Positions 27,089 through 36,321 of a stretch of 64,000 nt of DNA are shown piece after piece. Every line of letters begins with the position of its first letter. The first letter of the stretch is position 1. Both the position numbers and the translations under genes were made by a program. The stretch is from contig JAFWRO010000015.1 in the NCBI GenBank assembly GCA_017519885.1, forward strand, positions 305,507 through 369,506. The letters run 5' to 3'. Under the pieces are notes generated by a model, which made no database searches, was not told the DNA's origin, and worked only from the letters and a program-made list of their open reading frames with translations. Origin of the DNA: Liminaster sp017519885. Lineage in GTDB: Bacteria > Bacteroidota > Bacteroidia > Bacteroidales > UBA3663.

Positions 27089-27497
27089 GGACACAGTAAA
27101 TAGTATAGTTGATCTATTGCATCAAGACAACAAAAAGGGGGAATTTGCCCGCTTCGCCATAGTCGGCGTGACGGCTGCGTTAATTCATTACGCGATCTAT
27201 TTCGTTCTTTATCATTTCATCCATGTTAGTGTCGCCTATACAATAGGATATATTTTAAGCTGGTTCTGTAATCTATATTTGACGAGCAAGTTCACTTTCC
27301 ATCGTAAAGCTACGATAAAAAAGAGTGTCGGATTTGCAGGAGCTCATGTGGTTAACTATTGTATGCACATCGTTTTATTGCAGTTCTTTTTATGGATTGG
27401 AATGCACAAGGCCTTGGCTCCTTTCTTTGTGATGGGTATTGCAACTATCATCAACTTCTTTCTAGTCAGATTCGTGTTTAAGAGCGGTACAAGATGA
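27081..27497 (+). CDS. GtrA family membrane protein
   Basis: A 138-residue protein with four hydrophobic segments and the GtrA N-terminus FARFAIVGVTAALIHYAIYF. A typical middle, YILSWFCNLYLTSKFTFHRK, follows. GtrA proteins are thought to help move lipid-linked sugars across the membrane, or to act with glycosyltransferases on polyprenyl carriers. It overlaps the upstream SDR by 8 nt and the downstream GT4 by 4 nt. Confidence 0.85.
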   Translation: MIKDTVNSIVDLLHQDNKKGEFARFAIVGVTAALIHYAIYFVLYHFIHVSVAYTIGYILSWFCNLYLTSKFTFHRKATIKKSVGFAGAHVVNYCMHIVLLQFFLWIGMHKALAPFFVMGIATIINFFLVRFVFKSGTR

Positions 27498-28693
27498 TGA
27501 AACCTCGTATTTTGATAGCAATGCATTATATGGAGCTAGGTGGTGCAGAAAGTGCCTTACTCGGCCTATTGCAAGCCCATGATCCGCAAAAAGCCGATAT
27601 TGATTTGTTCCTATATGATCATGTCGGAGAATTAATGCAGTATATTCCGAATACAGTGAATCTCTTGCCGAAGGTAGAAGCCTATTCCATGTTGGAGCGC
27701 CCTATTTCTGAACTATTGAGAAAAGGATATTGGGGAGTCGCTTGGGGTAGGATTTTGGCAAAATATTTCGCAAAACAAGAGCAAAACAGTAATAAGGAGA
27801 ACCTGGATGACATTTCTGCGTATTATTATATTGCAAAATATGTCAATCCTTTTTTGCCCAAGATTAATCCATCGGTAGAATATGACCTCGCTATTAGCTT
27901 CTTGCAGCCTCATCATTATGTGTTGAAAAAAGTAAGGGCTCACAAGAAATTAGCGTGGCTGCATACCGATTATTCCAGGGTGTATGTTTCCAAGAAAGAA
28001 GAATCGGTGTGGAGTCAATATGATTATATTGCAGCAATATCCACAGAGGTCGGTCATTCATTTGTACACCGATTCCCGAATCTCGATTCGAAAATACTGC
28101 CGATAGAAAATATCCTTTCTTCTCAGTTTATCAGACAAAGGGCAAATGAGAGAGATGTAAGTTTGCCAGGAAGTGGAATTCGGCTATTGACTATCGGACG
28201 ATATAGTTATCCAAAGAAATTGGAGGATATTCCTGTTATGACTGCAAAATTGAAAAGGAATTTTCCCGATTTGAAATGGTATATCATCGGATATGGTAAT
28301 CCTGAAGAGGAAAACAAGATTAAGGTCAATATCACTAAAGAAGGGGTACAGGACAGTGTTATTCTGCTAGGAAAGAAATCGAATCCATATCCATACATAA
28401 ACGCTTGTGATGTATATGTTCAGCCGTCAAGATACGAAGGTAAGTCAATCACTGTGCGAGAGGCTCAAATTCTGTGTAAACCGGTTATAGTTACAGCTTA
28501 TCCTACTGCCCCCTCTCAAATTCAAGATGGCGTGGATGGAGTCATTGTTCCCCTTGATATTGAGCTATGTGTCGATGCAATGTCTTCATTCTTGAAGAAT
28601 AAAGAAAAACAAGCTAAGATAGCCAAATATCTTTCGGAGCACGATTATGGAAATGAAACTGAAATAAACAAGATTTATCAATTGGCAAGATGA
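27494..28693 (+). CDS. Family 4 glycosyltransferase (twin 1)
   Basis: A 399-residue GT-B enzyme. It starts RILIAMHYMELGGAESALLG, has LLTIGRYSYPKKLEDIPVM at the start of the donor domain and DVYVQPSRYEGKSITVREAQ, the E-x7-E donor-binding motif of GT4. It is a close paralogue of the gene at 30318; both share HYMELGGAE and the SRYEGxSxTVREAQIL stretch. The two copies flank the double GT32 gene. Starts at 27494 or 27497 (ATGATG) are both possible. Confidence 0.88.
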   Translation: MMKPRILIAMHYMELGGAESALLGLLQAHDPQKADIDLFLYDHVGELMQYIPNTVNLLPKVEAYSMLERPISELLRKGYWGVAWGRILAKYFAKQEQNSNKENLDDISAYYYIAKYVNPFLPKINPSVEYDLAISFLQPHHYVLKKVRAHKKLAWLHTDYSRVYVSKKEESVWSQYDYIAAISTEVGHSFVHRFPNLDSKILPIENILSSQFIRQRANERDVSLPGSGIRLLTIGRYSYPKKLEDIPVMTAKLKRNFPDLKWYIIGYGNPEEENKIKVNITKEGVQDSVILLGKKSNPYPYINACDVYVQPSRYEGKSITVREAQILCKPVIVTAYPTAPSQIQDGVDGVIVPLDIELCVDAMSSFLKNKEKQAKIAKYLSEHDYGNETEINKIYQLAR

Positions 28694-30309
28694 TACCCAA
28701 AGTTATTCATTATTGCTGGTTTGGAGGTAATCCACTTCCAAAATCTGCAATTAAATGCATCGAAAGTTGGAAAAAGTACCTTCCTGATTATGAAATAAAG
28801 GAATGGAACGAGAGTAATTTCGACATTAATATGATGCCATATACTCGTGAGGCATACGAAATGAAGAAATATGCTTATGTGAGTGATGTGGCCAGATTCC
28901 TAGTACTTTATCGAGAGGGAGGTGTCTATTTCGATACAGATGTCGAGGTAGTCAAGACTATGGATGATATCCTTGAAGCCGGAGCTTTTATGGGCATTGA
29001 GGATCTTGGAATCGAAGGGGAGACATATCCCTATGTAGCACCAGGATTAGGACTAGCGGTTGAAGCGGGGAATTCATTTTATAAGGAGATTCTTGATCAT
29101 TATTTTAATTGTCATTATTATGATCCGCTGACTAAAATTCCTTATCCGTTGACCGTTGTCAACCATTGTACAAACTTGTTGATAAAGAATGGTCTGAAGC
29201 CGACTAATAAGTTTCAGACCGTGGCTGGGATAAATATATATCCAGTAGATTATTTCTGTCCGTTGGAAGATGCTACAGGAATATTGACTATTACAGAAAA
29301 TACACGTGCTATCCATTGGTTTTCGAAAACCTGGATCGACAAACCGATGTGGTATTTTACGATAACGAGATTCCTGCATCGTATCTTCGGCATTGATTCT
29401 TTGGTTAAAGTTAGGAAATTACTTAATTTGGATAGTGCTCCCAATAGCTCCAATGTAGCCGCAAACATTCAAAAAGTACAAAGCGAGATTGAATCATGTG
29501 AACAAGGTGATGAATTTGAAGGGGAAAAGCTTAACAAAGAAGATTCGCACAATATAGCGACAATTCCCCCTAAGATTCATTATTGCTGGTTCGGAGGGGC
29601 CGAATTGCCAGAATCAATGCAGAGATGTATTTCCAGTTGGCGACGATTTTTCCCAGAATATGAGATAAAGGAATGGAATGAAACTAACTTCGATGTGAAC
29701 ATTCTACCATATACTCAAGAGGCGTACAAAGCAAAGAAATATGCTTTTGTGAGTGATGTGGCAAGATTTTGGATTTTGTACCATGAGGGTGGTATCTATT
29801 TCGATACTGATGTCGAAATTGTTTCTTCCTTTGACAATATTATTGCCAAGGGAGCATTTATGGGTATCGAATCTCGTTGCAAACCTGGTCAACTCCCAGA
29901 TGTCAATCCGGGCCTTGGACTTGGTGCAGAAAAAGGTAATCCTATCCTGAAATCTATCTTTGATTATTATAAAACTCTTCGTTACTCGAACGATGCAGGA
30001 GATAAGAATCCGGGAACTGTGGTTACGCACACCACGCATGTCCTTGCCGAGCAATATGGCCTTCAGTCATCGAATGATATTCAGGTGCTGAATGGCATTA
30101 CCATTTATCCTATGGATTATTTCTGCCCATTTGACGACCTCACTGGAGTTTTAAAGCCTACTGCAAATACACGCTCTATCCATTGGTTTGCAAAGACATG
30201 GACTGATCAGCCAATGTGGTATTTCAAGATGACTCGAGTATTACATCGATTCTTTGGGGTACGTTTCTTTAATACTCTCAAGTCGCTTCTCGGCATCAGC
30301 GATAGGTAA
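28690..30309 (+). CDS. Double GT32-type glycosyltransferase (two fused copies)
   Basis: A 539-residue protein made of two homologous glycosyltransferase domains. Domain 1 starts IPKVIHYCWFGGNPLP, with YVSDVARF and the DTD metal-binding motif at residues 82-84. Domain 2 starts near residue 291 with IPPKIHYCWFGGAELP, with FVSDVARF and DTD near 372-374. Both domains also share a late block (IYPVDYFCP / IYPMDYFCP, then IHWFSKTW / IHWFAKTW). They are joined by a polar linker of about 40 residues. Both keep all visible motifs, so both may be active; ordinary members of this DXD-containing family have one domain of about 250 residues. Confidence 0.88.
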   Translation: MIPKVIHYCWFGGNPLPKSAIKCIESWKKYLPDYEIKEWNESNFDINMMPYTREAYEMKKYAYVSDVARFLVLYREGGVYFDTDVEVVKTMDDILEAGAFMGIEDLGIEGETYPYVAPGLGLAVEAGNSFYKEILDHYFNCHYYDPLTKIPYPLTVVNHCTNLLIKNGLKPTNKFQTVAGINIYPVDYFCPLEDATGILTITENTRAIHWFSKTWIDKPMWYFTITRFLHRIFGIDSLVKVRKLLNLDSAPNSSNVAANIQKVQSEIESCEQGDEFEGEKLNKEDSHNIATIPPKIHYCWFGGAELPESMQRCISSWRRFFPEYEIKEWNETNFDVNILPYTQEAYKAKKYAFVSDVARFWILYHEGGIYFDTDVEIVSSFDNIIAKGAFMGIESRCKPGQLPDVNPGLGLGAEKGNPILKSIFDYYKTLRYSNDAGDKNPGTVVTHTTHVLAEQYGLQSSNDIQVLNGITIYPMDYFCPFDDLTGVLKPTANTRSIHWFAKTWTDQPMWYFKMTRVLHRFFGVRFFNTLKSLLGISDR

Positions 30310-30317
30310 TAAGCAAA

Positions 30318-31520
30318 ATGCAGAAACCACGATTGTTCATCAATATGCATTATATGGAGTTAGGAGGGGCCGAACGTGCACTTCTGGGGCTATTGAATGC
30401 TATTGATACTGACAAGGTGGATGTCGATCTATTTCTTAATCAACACACTGGAGCATTCTTGCCCCTCATTCCTTCTAAAATTAATTTGCTCCCCGAGATT
30501 TCTGCATATTCTGCTATTGAGCGCCCAATGAAGACTATCCTTCGGGAAGGTCATTGGGGCGTTTTATGGGGCAGGTTAGTTGGAAGAATCAGGTACAAAC
30601 GATATCTGCGTTCTGTCGGTAGAAAAAGAGACGGAAGTGCAACCCAATATGTATTTGACGGAGTCTCTCCATTTCTTCCTTCTTTGAATTTCCTCGGGCA
30701 TTATGATTTAGCCATCAGTTTCTTAGATCCTCCTCATATTGTGCAAGATAAGGTAGATGCAACCACTCGCATGGAATGGATTCATACCGATTGGTCCACA
30801 GTCGAGGTGAATGAAAAACTGGTTGAACCAAGATGGGGGAGGAATGATTATATAGTATCGATTTCTGAGTCGGTGACGGAGCAATTCTTAAAGCGATTTC
30901 CGCAATTTAAGAATAAGATTATTGAGATTCACAATATTTTGAGTCCTTCATTTGTCAGAAGTCAGGCATTGTTGGAGGATGGCATGCGCGAATACAATCC
31001 CGAGGGAATAACGCTTTGTTCGGTCGGAAGAATCGCTTATCTCAAGAATTTCGACAATATTCCTCATATTGCCAGAATTATGAAAGATAGAGGGCTGAAG
31101 TTTCATTGGTATGTCATTGGTCCTGGCAATCATGAATCTATTGACGAATCAATCCGAAATGATGATGTCGAAGATTGTGTTCACTTTATAGGTTCCAAAA
31201 CTAATCCATATCCATGGATGAAGACTTGCGATATCTATATTCAACCCTCTCGCTATGAGGGTCATTCTGTAACCGTTCGTGAAGCTCAGATTTTGGGTAA
31301 GCCTGTAATCATTACAAATTATCCTACGGCAAAGAGTCAGATTCAGCATGGCATCGATGGCATTATTTGTGGAATGGAGAATGAAAGTATTGCTCATGCC
31401 ATTTTCTTATTAGCAAATGATAGGGATAAACAAAAACGTTTGTCAGAATATGTTTCTTCCCATGATTATGGAAATGAGAAAGAAGTTGAGAAGATTTATC
31501 AATTGCTGAATATTGCATAA
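30318..31520 (+). CDS. Family 4 glycosyltransferase (twin 2)
   Basis: A 400-residue GT4 enzyme and close paralogue of the gene at 27494: RLFINMHYMELGGAERALLG, then LCSVGRIAYLKNFDNIPHIA and DIYIQPSRYEGHSVTVREAQ with the donor-binding Glu residues. It lies 8 nt after the double GT32 gene and its stop codon touches the start of the LicD gene. The GT4, double GT32, GT4 arrangement suggests duplication of a GT4-GT32 module. Confidence 0.88.
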   Translation: MQKPRLFINMHYMELGGAERALLGLLNAIDTDKVDVDLFLNQHTGAFLPLIPSKINLLPEISAYSAIERPMKTILREGHWGVLWGRLVGRIRYKRYLRSVGRKRDGSATQYVFDGVSPFLPSLNFLGHYDLAISFLDPPHIVQDKVDATTRMEWIHTDWSTVEVNEKLVEPRWGRNDYIVSISESVTEQFLKRFPQFKNKIIEIHNILSPSFVRSQALLEDGMREYNPEGITLCSVGRIAYLKNFDNIPHIARIMKDRGLKFHWYVIGPGNHESIDESIRNDDVEDCVHFIGSKTNPYPWMKTCDIYIQPSRYEGHSVTVREAQILGKPVIITNYPTAKSQIQHGIDGIICGMENESIAHAIFLLANDRDKQKRLSEYVSSHDYGNEKEVEKIYQLLNIA

Positions 31521-32390
31521 ATGGTTTTTTCTCCAGCAGATCAAGATAAGTATAAGGTTTTATTATTGCAGACCTATAAGGCATTTGCCAAGTTCTGCTT
31601 GGCAAATAATATTCATTTTTTTGCTGCTGGTGGAACGATGATAGGAGCTGTGAGACATCGTGGATTTATCCCATGGGATGACGATATTGATGTTTATATG
31701 AAACGGCCCGATTATGATAAGTTCATTTCTTTGAGGAGTAGATTAGCAAATACAGATTATGAAATCATAGATTCCAACAACGAAGGTTATTATTGCACGA
31801 TGGCCAAGTTTTCTCATCGTAATTCAACCATTTGGGAGTTTCAGAGCATTCCTTTCGTGTTTGGCGCGTACATTGATGTCTTTGTTTTGGATTATGAAGA
31901 TGGCACATACAATGAGGCGGTTGCGAGGAGAATGAGCTATGCAAAGAAGGTAAATTTATTATATATTTGCTCCAATAACAGGCCATTCAAGGTTATTAAG
32001 GATTGTATTTGTCGAGGCAAACTGTTGAAATCATCATGGTTTATTATTCAAAAAATTCTGATAAGATTAGTTCATCCCCTTCTGAGGAAATGTGTTGTCA
32101 TTCGTAATGATAAAAAACAAGGTGAATGGCTTGTCGCTTATACTGGTACTTCAGGAGTGAAGGACATTTTTCGTTCAGAATGGTTCGATGGTTCAGTTCC
32201 ATGCCAATTTGAAGATATGAGCATTAATGTACCATCGGGTTATGATAAATTCTTGACAGCGATGTTTGGTGATTATATGACTCCTCCACCAGTTGAAAAA
32301 CAGACACCACACCATGCTCTTTTTTATTATAACTTGGATAGGAGAATAACCGATGAAGAGATAGTGGAGAAGCAAATTAAGGCACAATGA
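31521..32390 (+). CDS. LicD family phosphotransferase (copy 3)
   Basis: A 289-residue LicD protein: FFAAGGTMIGAVRHRGFIPW (residues 33-52) followed by the WDDDID acidic motif (52-57). The start codon directly follows the stop of the GT4 gene, and the stop overlaps the next gene by 4 nt. It is less AT-rich than the two other LicD genes, so it probably belongs to the older part of the operon. Confidence 0.87.
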   Translation: MVFSPADQDKYKVLLLQTYKAFAKFCLANNIHFFAAGGTMIGAVRHRGFIPWDDDIDVYMKRPDYDKFISLRSRLANTDYEIIDSNNEGYYCTMAKFSHRNSTIWEFQSIPFVFGAYIDVFVLDYEDGTYNEAVARRMSYAKKVNLLYICSNNRPFKVIKDCICRGKLLKSSWFIIQKILIRLVHPLLRKCVVIRNDKKQGEWLVAYTGTSGVKDIFRSEWFDGSVPCQFEDMSINVPSGYDKFLTAMFGDYMTPPPVEKQTPHHALFYYNLDRRITDEEIVEKQIKAQ

Positions 32391-33340
32391 GAATTCCCTT
32401 TATTAGCCTTTTGTCTTTTATCGGCAGTTTGCTGTTTGCTCAGTCGGAAGTATTCCCACTTAATAAAGAAAAGGCCTACGAGAAATATATGGTTTTGGTA
32501 AAGCCTAAGACTTCAGTGCAAGGTGGCGCATGTTTCGGAGATTTTTTATTCGTCGGGCATGATAGGAATTCATACATGGACGTATATGATATGAGCTCAC
32601 GAATGTACGTTTGCTCGATGACCATGCAGACGCCTGAGCCGAAGAATAGATGCCATGCAAATACTATCAATTTCGGGAATCAATACTATAACAAGGGTGA
32701 TGAATTTCCTCTTTTATATGTCAGTTCCGGTTACACCGTCTCCAATGCAGATGGAAGATCCAATGTATATGTTTATAGAATAAGTAAACATACAGTTCGA
32801 GATGATTCGATAGTTTTCAGGTCTGAGTTAGTCCAAACGATTTCTGTTATTGGAGCCAGTTGGTCGGAATGTGTTACTGACAACGAACACGATGCTATAT
32901 GGATTAATTATGAAGGGAAAGGCAATAGTAGCTTTTTGAAATACCATGTGCCAGATGTACGTCAGAAAAACGCCTTGATAAATCCTCTTGAAACGTCTGC
33001 ATTAGATACAATCATTACCAATCATTTTAAAATACTCAAGCATAACCAAGGGATTCTGTGTCATGATGGGTACATATTCATGCCATTTGGAGTGCCTTCA
33101 TGGAGAGAAGAGCCGTATTTGACGATCATCGATCTTGACAAGAAGGATTATGCCTACATTGTGAATTTATATGATCTGGAGATGTTTAATCGACTAAATC
33201 TGCGAGATAACACTTGGGAGCCAGAATTTTTCTTCTTTTATGATGGTGATTATTTCATAGGATATCGTAGTGTTATTTATAAGCTCAACATGGATTTGGT
33301 GAAAGAATCGAACTACTTTTATAATATCAACTGTAGATGA
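32387..33340 (+). CDS. Secreted protein of unknown function inside the glycan operon
   Basis: A 317-residue protein with an N-terminal signal peptide (SLLSFIGSLLFAQ, cleavage likely after residue 18) and no other membrane segment. I do not recognise the family. Short repeated blocks such as FGDFLFVGHDRNSYMDVYDM, LLYVSSGYTVSNADGRSNVY, DAIWINYEGKG and YLTIIDLDKKDYAYIVNLYD look like blades of a beta-propeller. It is coupled to both neighbours by 4-nt overlaps (LicD before, GT2 after), so it is probably part of the pathway even though it acts outside the cytoplasm. It could modify or bind the exported glycan. Confidence 0.6.
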   Translation: MRIPFISLLSFIGSLLFAQSEVFPLNKEKAYEKYMVLVKPKTSVQGGACFGDFLFVGHDRNSYMDVYDMSSRMYVCSMTMQTPEPKNRCHANTINFGNQYYNKGDEFPLLYVSSGYTVSNADGRSNVYVYRISKHTVRDDSIVFRSELVQTISVIGASWSECVTDNEHDAIWINYEGKGNSSFLKYHVPDVRQKNALINPLETSALDTIITNHFKILKHNQGILCHDGYIFMPFGVPSWREEPYLTIIDLDKKDYAYIVNLYDLEMFNRLNLRDNTWEPEFFFFYDGDYFIGYRSVIYKLNMDLVKESNYFYNINCR

Positions 33341-34269
33341 GTCCACGTTTCTCTATCATCGTTCCTGTATATAATGCTCAACGGTATTTGCATGACTGCT
33401 TGGAAAGCATTAAGTCACAGACTTGTCAGGACTTTGAGGTTATCACGGTGGACGATGGGAGTACTGATGGCACAATTCATATCTTGGACATTATTAAATC
33501 GGAGGATAATCGGTTCCAAATATTTCATCAAGAACATCGAGGTGTTAGCTCAGCACGCAATGTAGGGATAAATAAAGCAGCAGGCGATTTTATCTGTTTC
33601 GTTGATGCTGACGACCAGATTGCCCCGACATATCTCTCCGATCTTTATCAAGCGATAGGTGAAGCCGATTCATCAATGTGCGGATTCAAAAAAACAGATT
33701 TATTGAGCCATGAAGATTGTGAAATAGTTCCTCAGAACAAAATTGAGACTCTCGAAGAGAATCTGGCTGAATTCTATAATGCCGGTCCAACGGATTGGCA
33801 ACGCTACCTTTGGAATAGGATGTTCAAGAAATCTGTGATCGATCAGCACAATCTTCGATTCATCGAAGACATCTACTATAAGGAAGATGGATTGTTCGTC
33901 GTGCAGTATCTATGTGCATCTAATGGACTTGTAGGGTGTGTCGATAAAGTGCTCTATTATTATCGTAGGAACAGTACTGGTGCAATGAGCAAGACTTGGC
34001 ATTCATTTGACAAAAAGATCATTACAAATTTGACGGCACATAAGCTTATTATTAATGAGATAAGGCACAAAGGCGTGTCACAAATTGTTTTGACAAAAGC
34101 TATAAATCAAGCCAAAGCCTCATGCAATTGGATTCTGCAGATGATGTTCAAGACAAAATCCATTCGAATGATATTATTGATAAGAATTGAAAGGATTATG
34201 GTTTCAATACTTGGACTCCAAGATTATCTCAGTTGGCGAGTATCACAGGTAGTTAGATTTTATAAATGA
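33337..34269 (+). CDS. Family 2 glycosyltransferase
   Basis: A 310-residue GT2 enzyme: FSIIVPVYNAQRYLHDCL, VDDGSTDGTIHI and ICFVDADDQIAP (the usual SDD is ADD). YYKEDGLFVVQY marks the catalytic-base region. It overlaps the secreted-protein gene and the following GT8 gene by 4 nt each. Substrate unknown. Confidence 0.88.
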   Translation: MSPRFSIIVPVYNAQRYLHDCLESIKSQTCQDFEVITVDDGSTDGTIHILDIIKSEDNRFQIFHQEHRGVSSARNVGINKAAGDFICFVDADDQIAPTYLSDLYQAIGEADSSMCGFKKTDLLSHEDCEIVPQNKIETLEENLAEFYNAGPTDWQRYLWNRMFKKSVIDQHNLRFIEDIYYKEDGLFVVQYLCASNGLVGCVDKVLYYYRRNSTGAMSKTWHSFDKKIITNLTAHKLIINEIRHKGVSQIVLTKAINQAKASCNWILQMMFKTKSIRMILLIRIERIMVSILGLQDYLSWRVSQVVRFYK

Positions 34270-35204
34270 ATATTCTTTTTTCTTCTGACGAAAATTATGC
34301 TCGGCATATGGGTGTTGCAATGATTAGTATTATGCAACACAATCGGGATGTGGAGAAGATACGTTTTTTTGTCGTTAATAATCGTATTACTCCATCCACC
34401 ATAGAGAAGTTGGAATCTCTCGTCCGAGGTTTTAAGAATGCTGAAATTATATTTATCCCTTTTGAGAGTTATGAAAAGAAGCTTCATCTCAACCTTGCGT
34501 GGCCAATTTCATTGAGTTCATACGCACGGCTGTTTGTCGGAGAAATGTTGCCTACTGAAATAGATAAAGTTCTATATTTAGACTGTGATGTTGTTGTTTG
34601 CGGTTCGATTAGCGCATTGTGGGAAACAAACTTAAATGGCAAATGTTTAGGTGCTATACAGGATATGGTTCCTTCAAATACAAAAGCCTCAGTTGGACTA
34701 TTGCCTGAAGACCCATATTTCAATGCCGGGGTTCTGCTGGTCGATCTTCTCCAATGGCGTCAACAAGGTATAGGCTTGTCTTGTATGGAGTTTATAGCTG
34801 TTAGAGACGGACGTGTCACTCACCATGATCAGGGTGTGCTGAATGGCGTTCTAAAAGATAATTGGAAGAAATTACCGTTGCAATATAATGTGATGACCAT
34901 TCACTATATGATGAACGCCGATAAAAAACGGGCTTTTTATCGTGATAAGTCCGTTTTCTATAAAGAAGAAGAGGTTGAAGATGCTAAAATTAATCCTATT
35001 ATTCTTCATTTCACCCCAAGTTTTACAACGCATCCATGGGAACACAATTGTAAACATCCTTTACGCAAAATTTATACTGATACATTAGGCTATACTCCAT
35101 GGAGAAATTTGCCCTTAGAAAAGGATAATAATCCTTGGTATGTAAAGATACTTAACTCTTTTTACCGTTTGTCTTACTCTTTTGATTTATTATTGAAGCA
35201 ATGA
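34266..35204 (+). CDS. Family 8 glycosyltransferase
   Basis: A 312-residue GT8 enzyme. It starts MNILFSSDENYARHMGVAM, has the metal-binding DCD of LYLDCDVVV at residues 106-108, then PYFNAGVLLVDL and HHDQGVLNGVL, the usual family sequence. HFTPSFTTHPWEHNC is the late His-containing motif that binds the nucleotide-sugar phosphates. Such enzymes are retaining galactosyl- or glucosyltransferases. It overlaps the polymerase gene by 4 nt. Confidence 0.88.
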   Translation: MNILFSSDENYARHMGVAMISIMQHNRDVEKIRFFVVNNRITPSTIEKLESLVRGFKNAEIIFIPFESYEKKLHLNLAWPISLSSYARLFVGEMLPTEIDKVLYLDCDVVVCGSISALWETNLNGKCLGAIQDMVPSNTKASVGLLPEDPYFNAGVLLVDLLQWRQQGIGLSCMEFIAVRDGRVTHHDQGVLNGVLKDNWKKLPLQYNVMTIHYMMNADKKRAFYRDKSVFYKEEEVEDAKINPIILHFTPSFTTHPWEHNCKHPLRKIYTDTLGYTPWRNLPLEKDNNPWYVKILNSFYRLSYSFDLLLKQ

Positions 35205-36316
35205 TAGAATTAGTTCCGCTACAATATTATGTAAGAGTTTTTTACTATTCCATGTTCGCAATATGTCTTCTGGTAGGTCTTTATTATCAAGCGAATCCTG
35301 GATGTGAAAAATTGTTGAGAAGAAACTCCATATTTTTCCCCCTCCTTATTTCTATAGTTTTAATATTCTATATGGGCTTAAGGCCAACGAGCTATAAATT
35401 CGGAGATATGCCTCTTTACGAACATCGCTGGAATATGAGTGATAGTATTCAGGTTAATTTATTCGATTTCCGTAGCGAGTGGTTCTTTGATTATTTGATG
35501 TTATTTTGTAAAGCACTTGTTCCTAATGCCCAATTTTGGTTTGTCGTAATCGATTTTATTTATATAGGATGCCAGTTTTGGGCATGCAAGAAACTATTAT
35601 GGGAGAATGTATGGTTAGCCATATTGTTTGTTTTCTACTCATTCCAGTTTTTTTCTTACGGAACGAATGGACTTCGTAATGGCATGGCCTGTTCCATGAT
35701 GATCCTTTCCATTGCCTATTTTTGTGATAGGAACAGAAATAGTAATCTTATTGGTTTTTTGTTGTTTGGATTGGCCATGGCTTGTCATCGTTCTGTGATT
35801 ATTCCAATGGCAGCGGTAATGGCATCAAAGTATATAATCAAAGATATTAAAATATCTATATATATATGGTTCGGGTGTATAGTTCTTTCTCTTATTGCAG
35901 GAGGCACCTTGCAAAATATTATATTTGGACTTGGTTTTGATGATAGAATGTCCACATATTCTTCAATCGGAGAAGAGACAATGTCAGAGTTTTCACATAC
36001 TGGATTTAGGTGGGACTTTTTGCTATATAGTGCTATGCCGCTATGGTTGGCCATGATAGTGCGTAATAAAGGAATCAACGATCCAAGCTTTACACTTTTA
36101 GCTAATACCTATATCATTGCAAACTCCTTTTGGATTTTAGTTTGCCGTGTAGCATTTTCCAACCGATTCGCTTACCTGTCTTGGTTCTTGTATGCGTTGG
36201 TCATAGCATACGCAGTGGTGCGAGTCCCGATTTGGAAAAATCAGGATAGGGCCGCAGGATGGATTCTGATCGCTCACTCAGCTTTTTCTTTGATTATGTA
36301 TATTTTCTTTAAATAG
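35201..36316 (+). CDS. EpsG-type polysaccharide polymerase (Wzy role)
   Basis: A 371-residue membrane protein with about ten hydrophobic segments. Family features are YMGLRPTSYKFGDMPLYEHR in an early loop, NGLRNGMACSMMILSIAYF in the middle and ACHRSVIIPMAAV shortly after, all typical of EpsG proteins. It should link flipped repeat units in the periplasm. It is the only polymerase candidate seen, although three flippases are present in the window. It overlaps the GT8 gene by 4 nt. Confidence 0.8.
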   Translation: MIELVPLQYYVRVFYYSMFAICLLVGLYYQANPGCEKLLRRNSIFFPLLISIVLIFYMGLRPTSYKFGDMPLYEHRWNMSDSIQVNLFDFRSEWFFDYLMLFCKALVPNAQFWFVVIDFIYIGCQFWACKKLLWENVWLAILFVFYSFQFFSYGTNGLRNGMACSMMILSIAYFCDRNRNSNLIGFLLFGLAMACHRSVIIPMAAVMASKYIIKDIKISIYIWFGCIVLSLIAGGTLQNIIFGLGFDDRMSTYSSIGEETMSEFSHTGFRWDFLLYSAMPLWLAMIVRNKGINDPSFTLLANTYIIANSFWILVCRVAFSNRFAYLSWFLYALVIAYAVVRVPIWKNQDRAAGWILIAHSAFSLIMYIFFK

Positions 36317-36321
36317 TTTTT

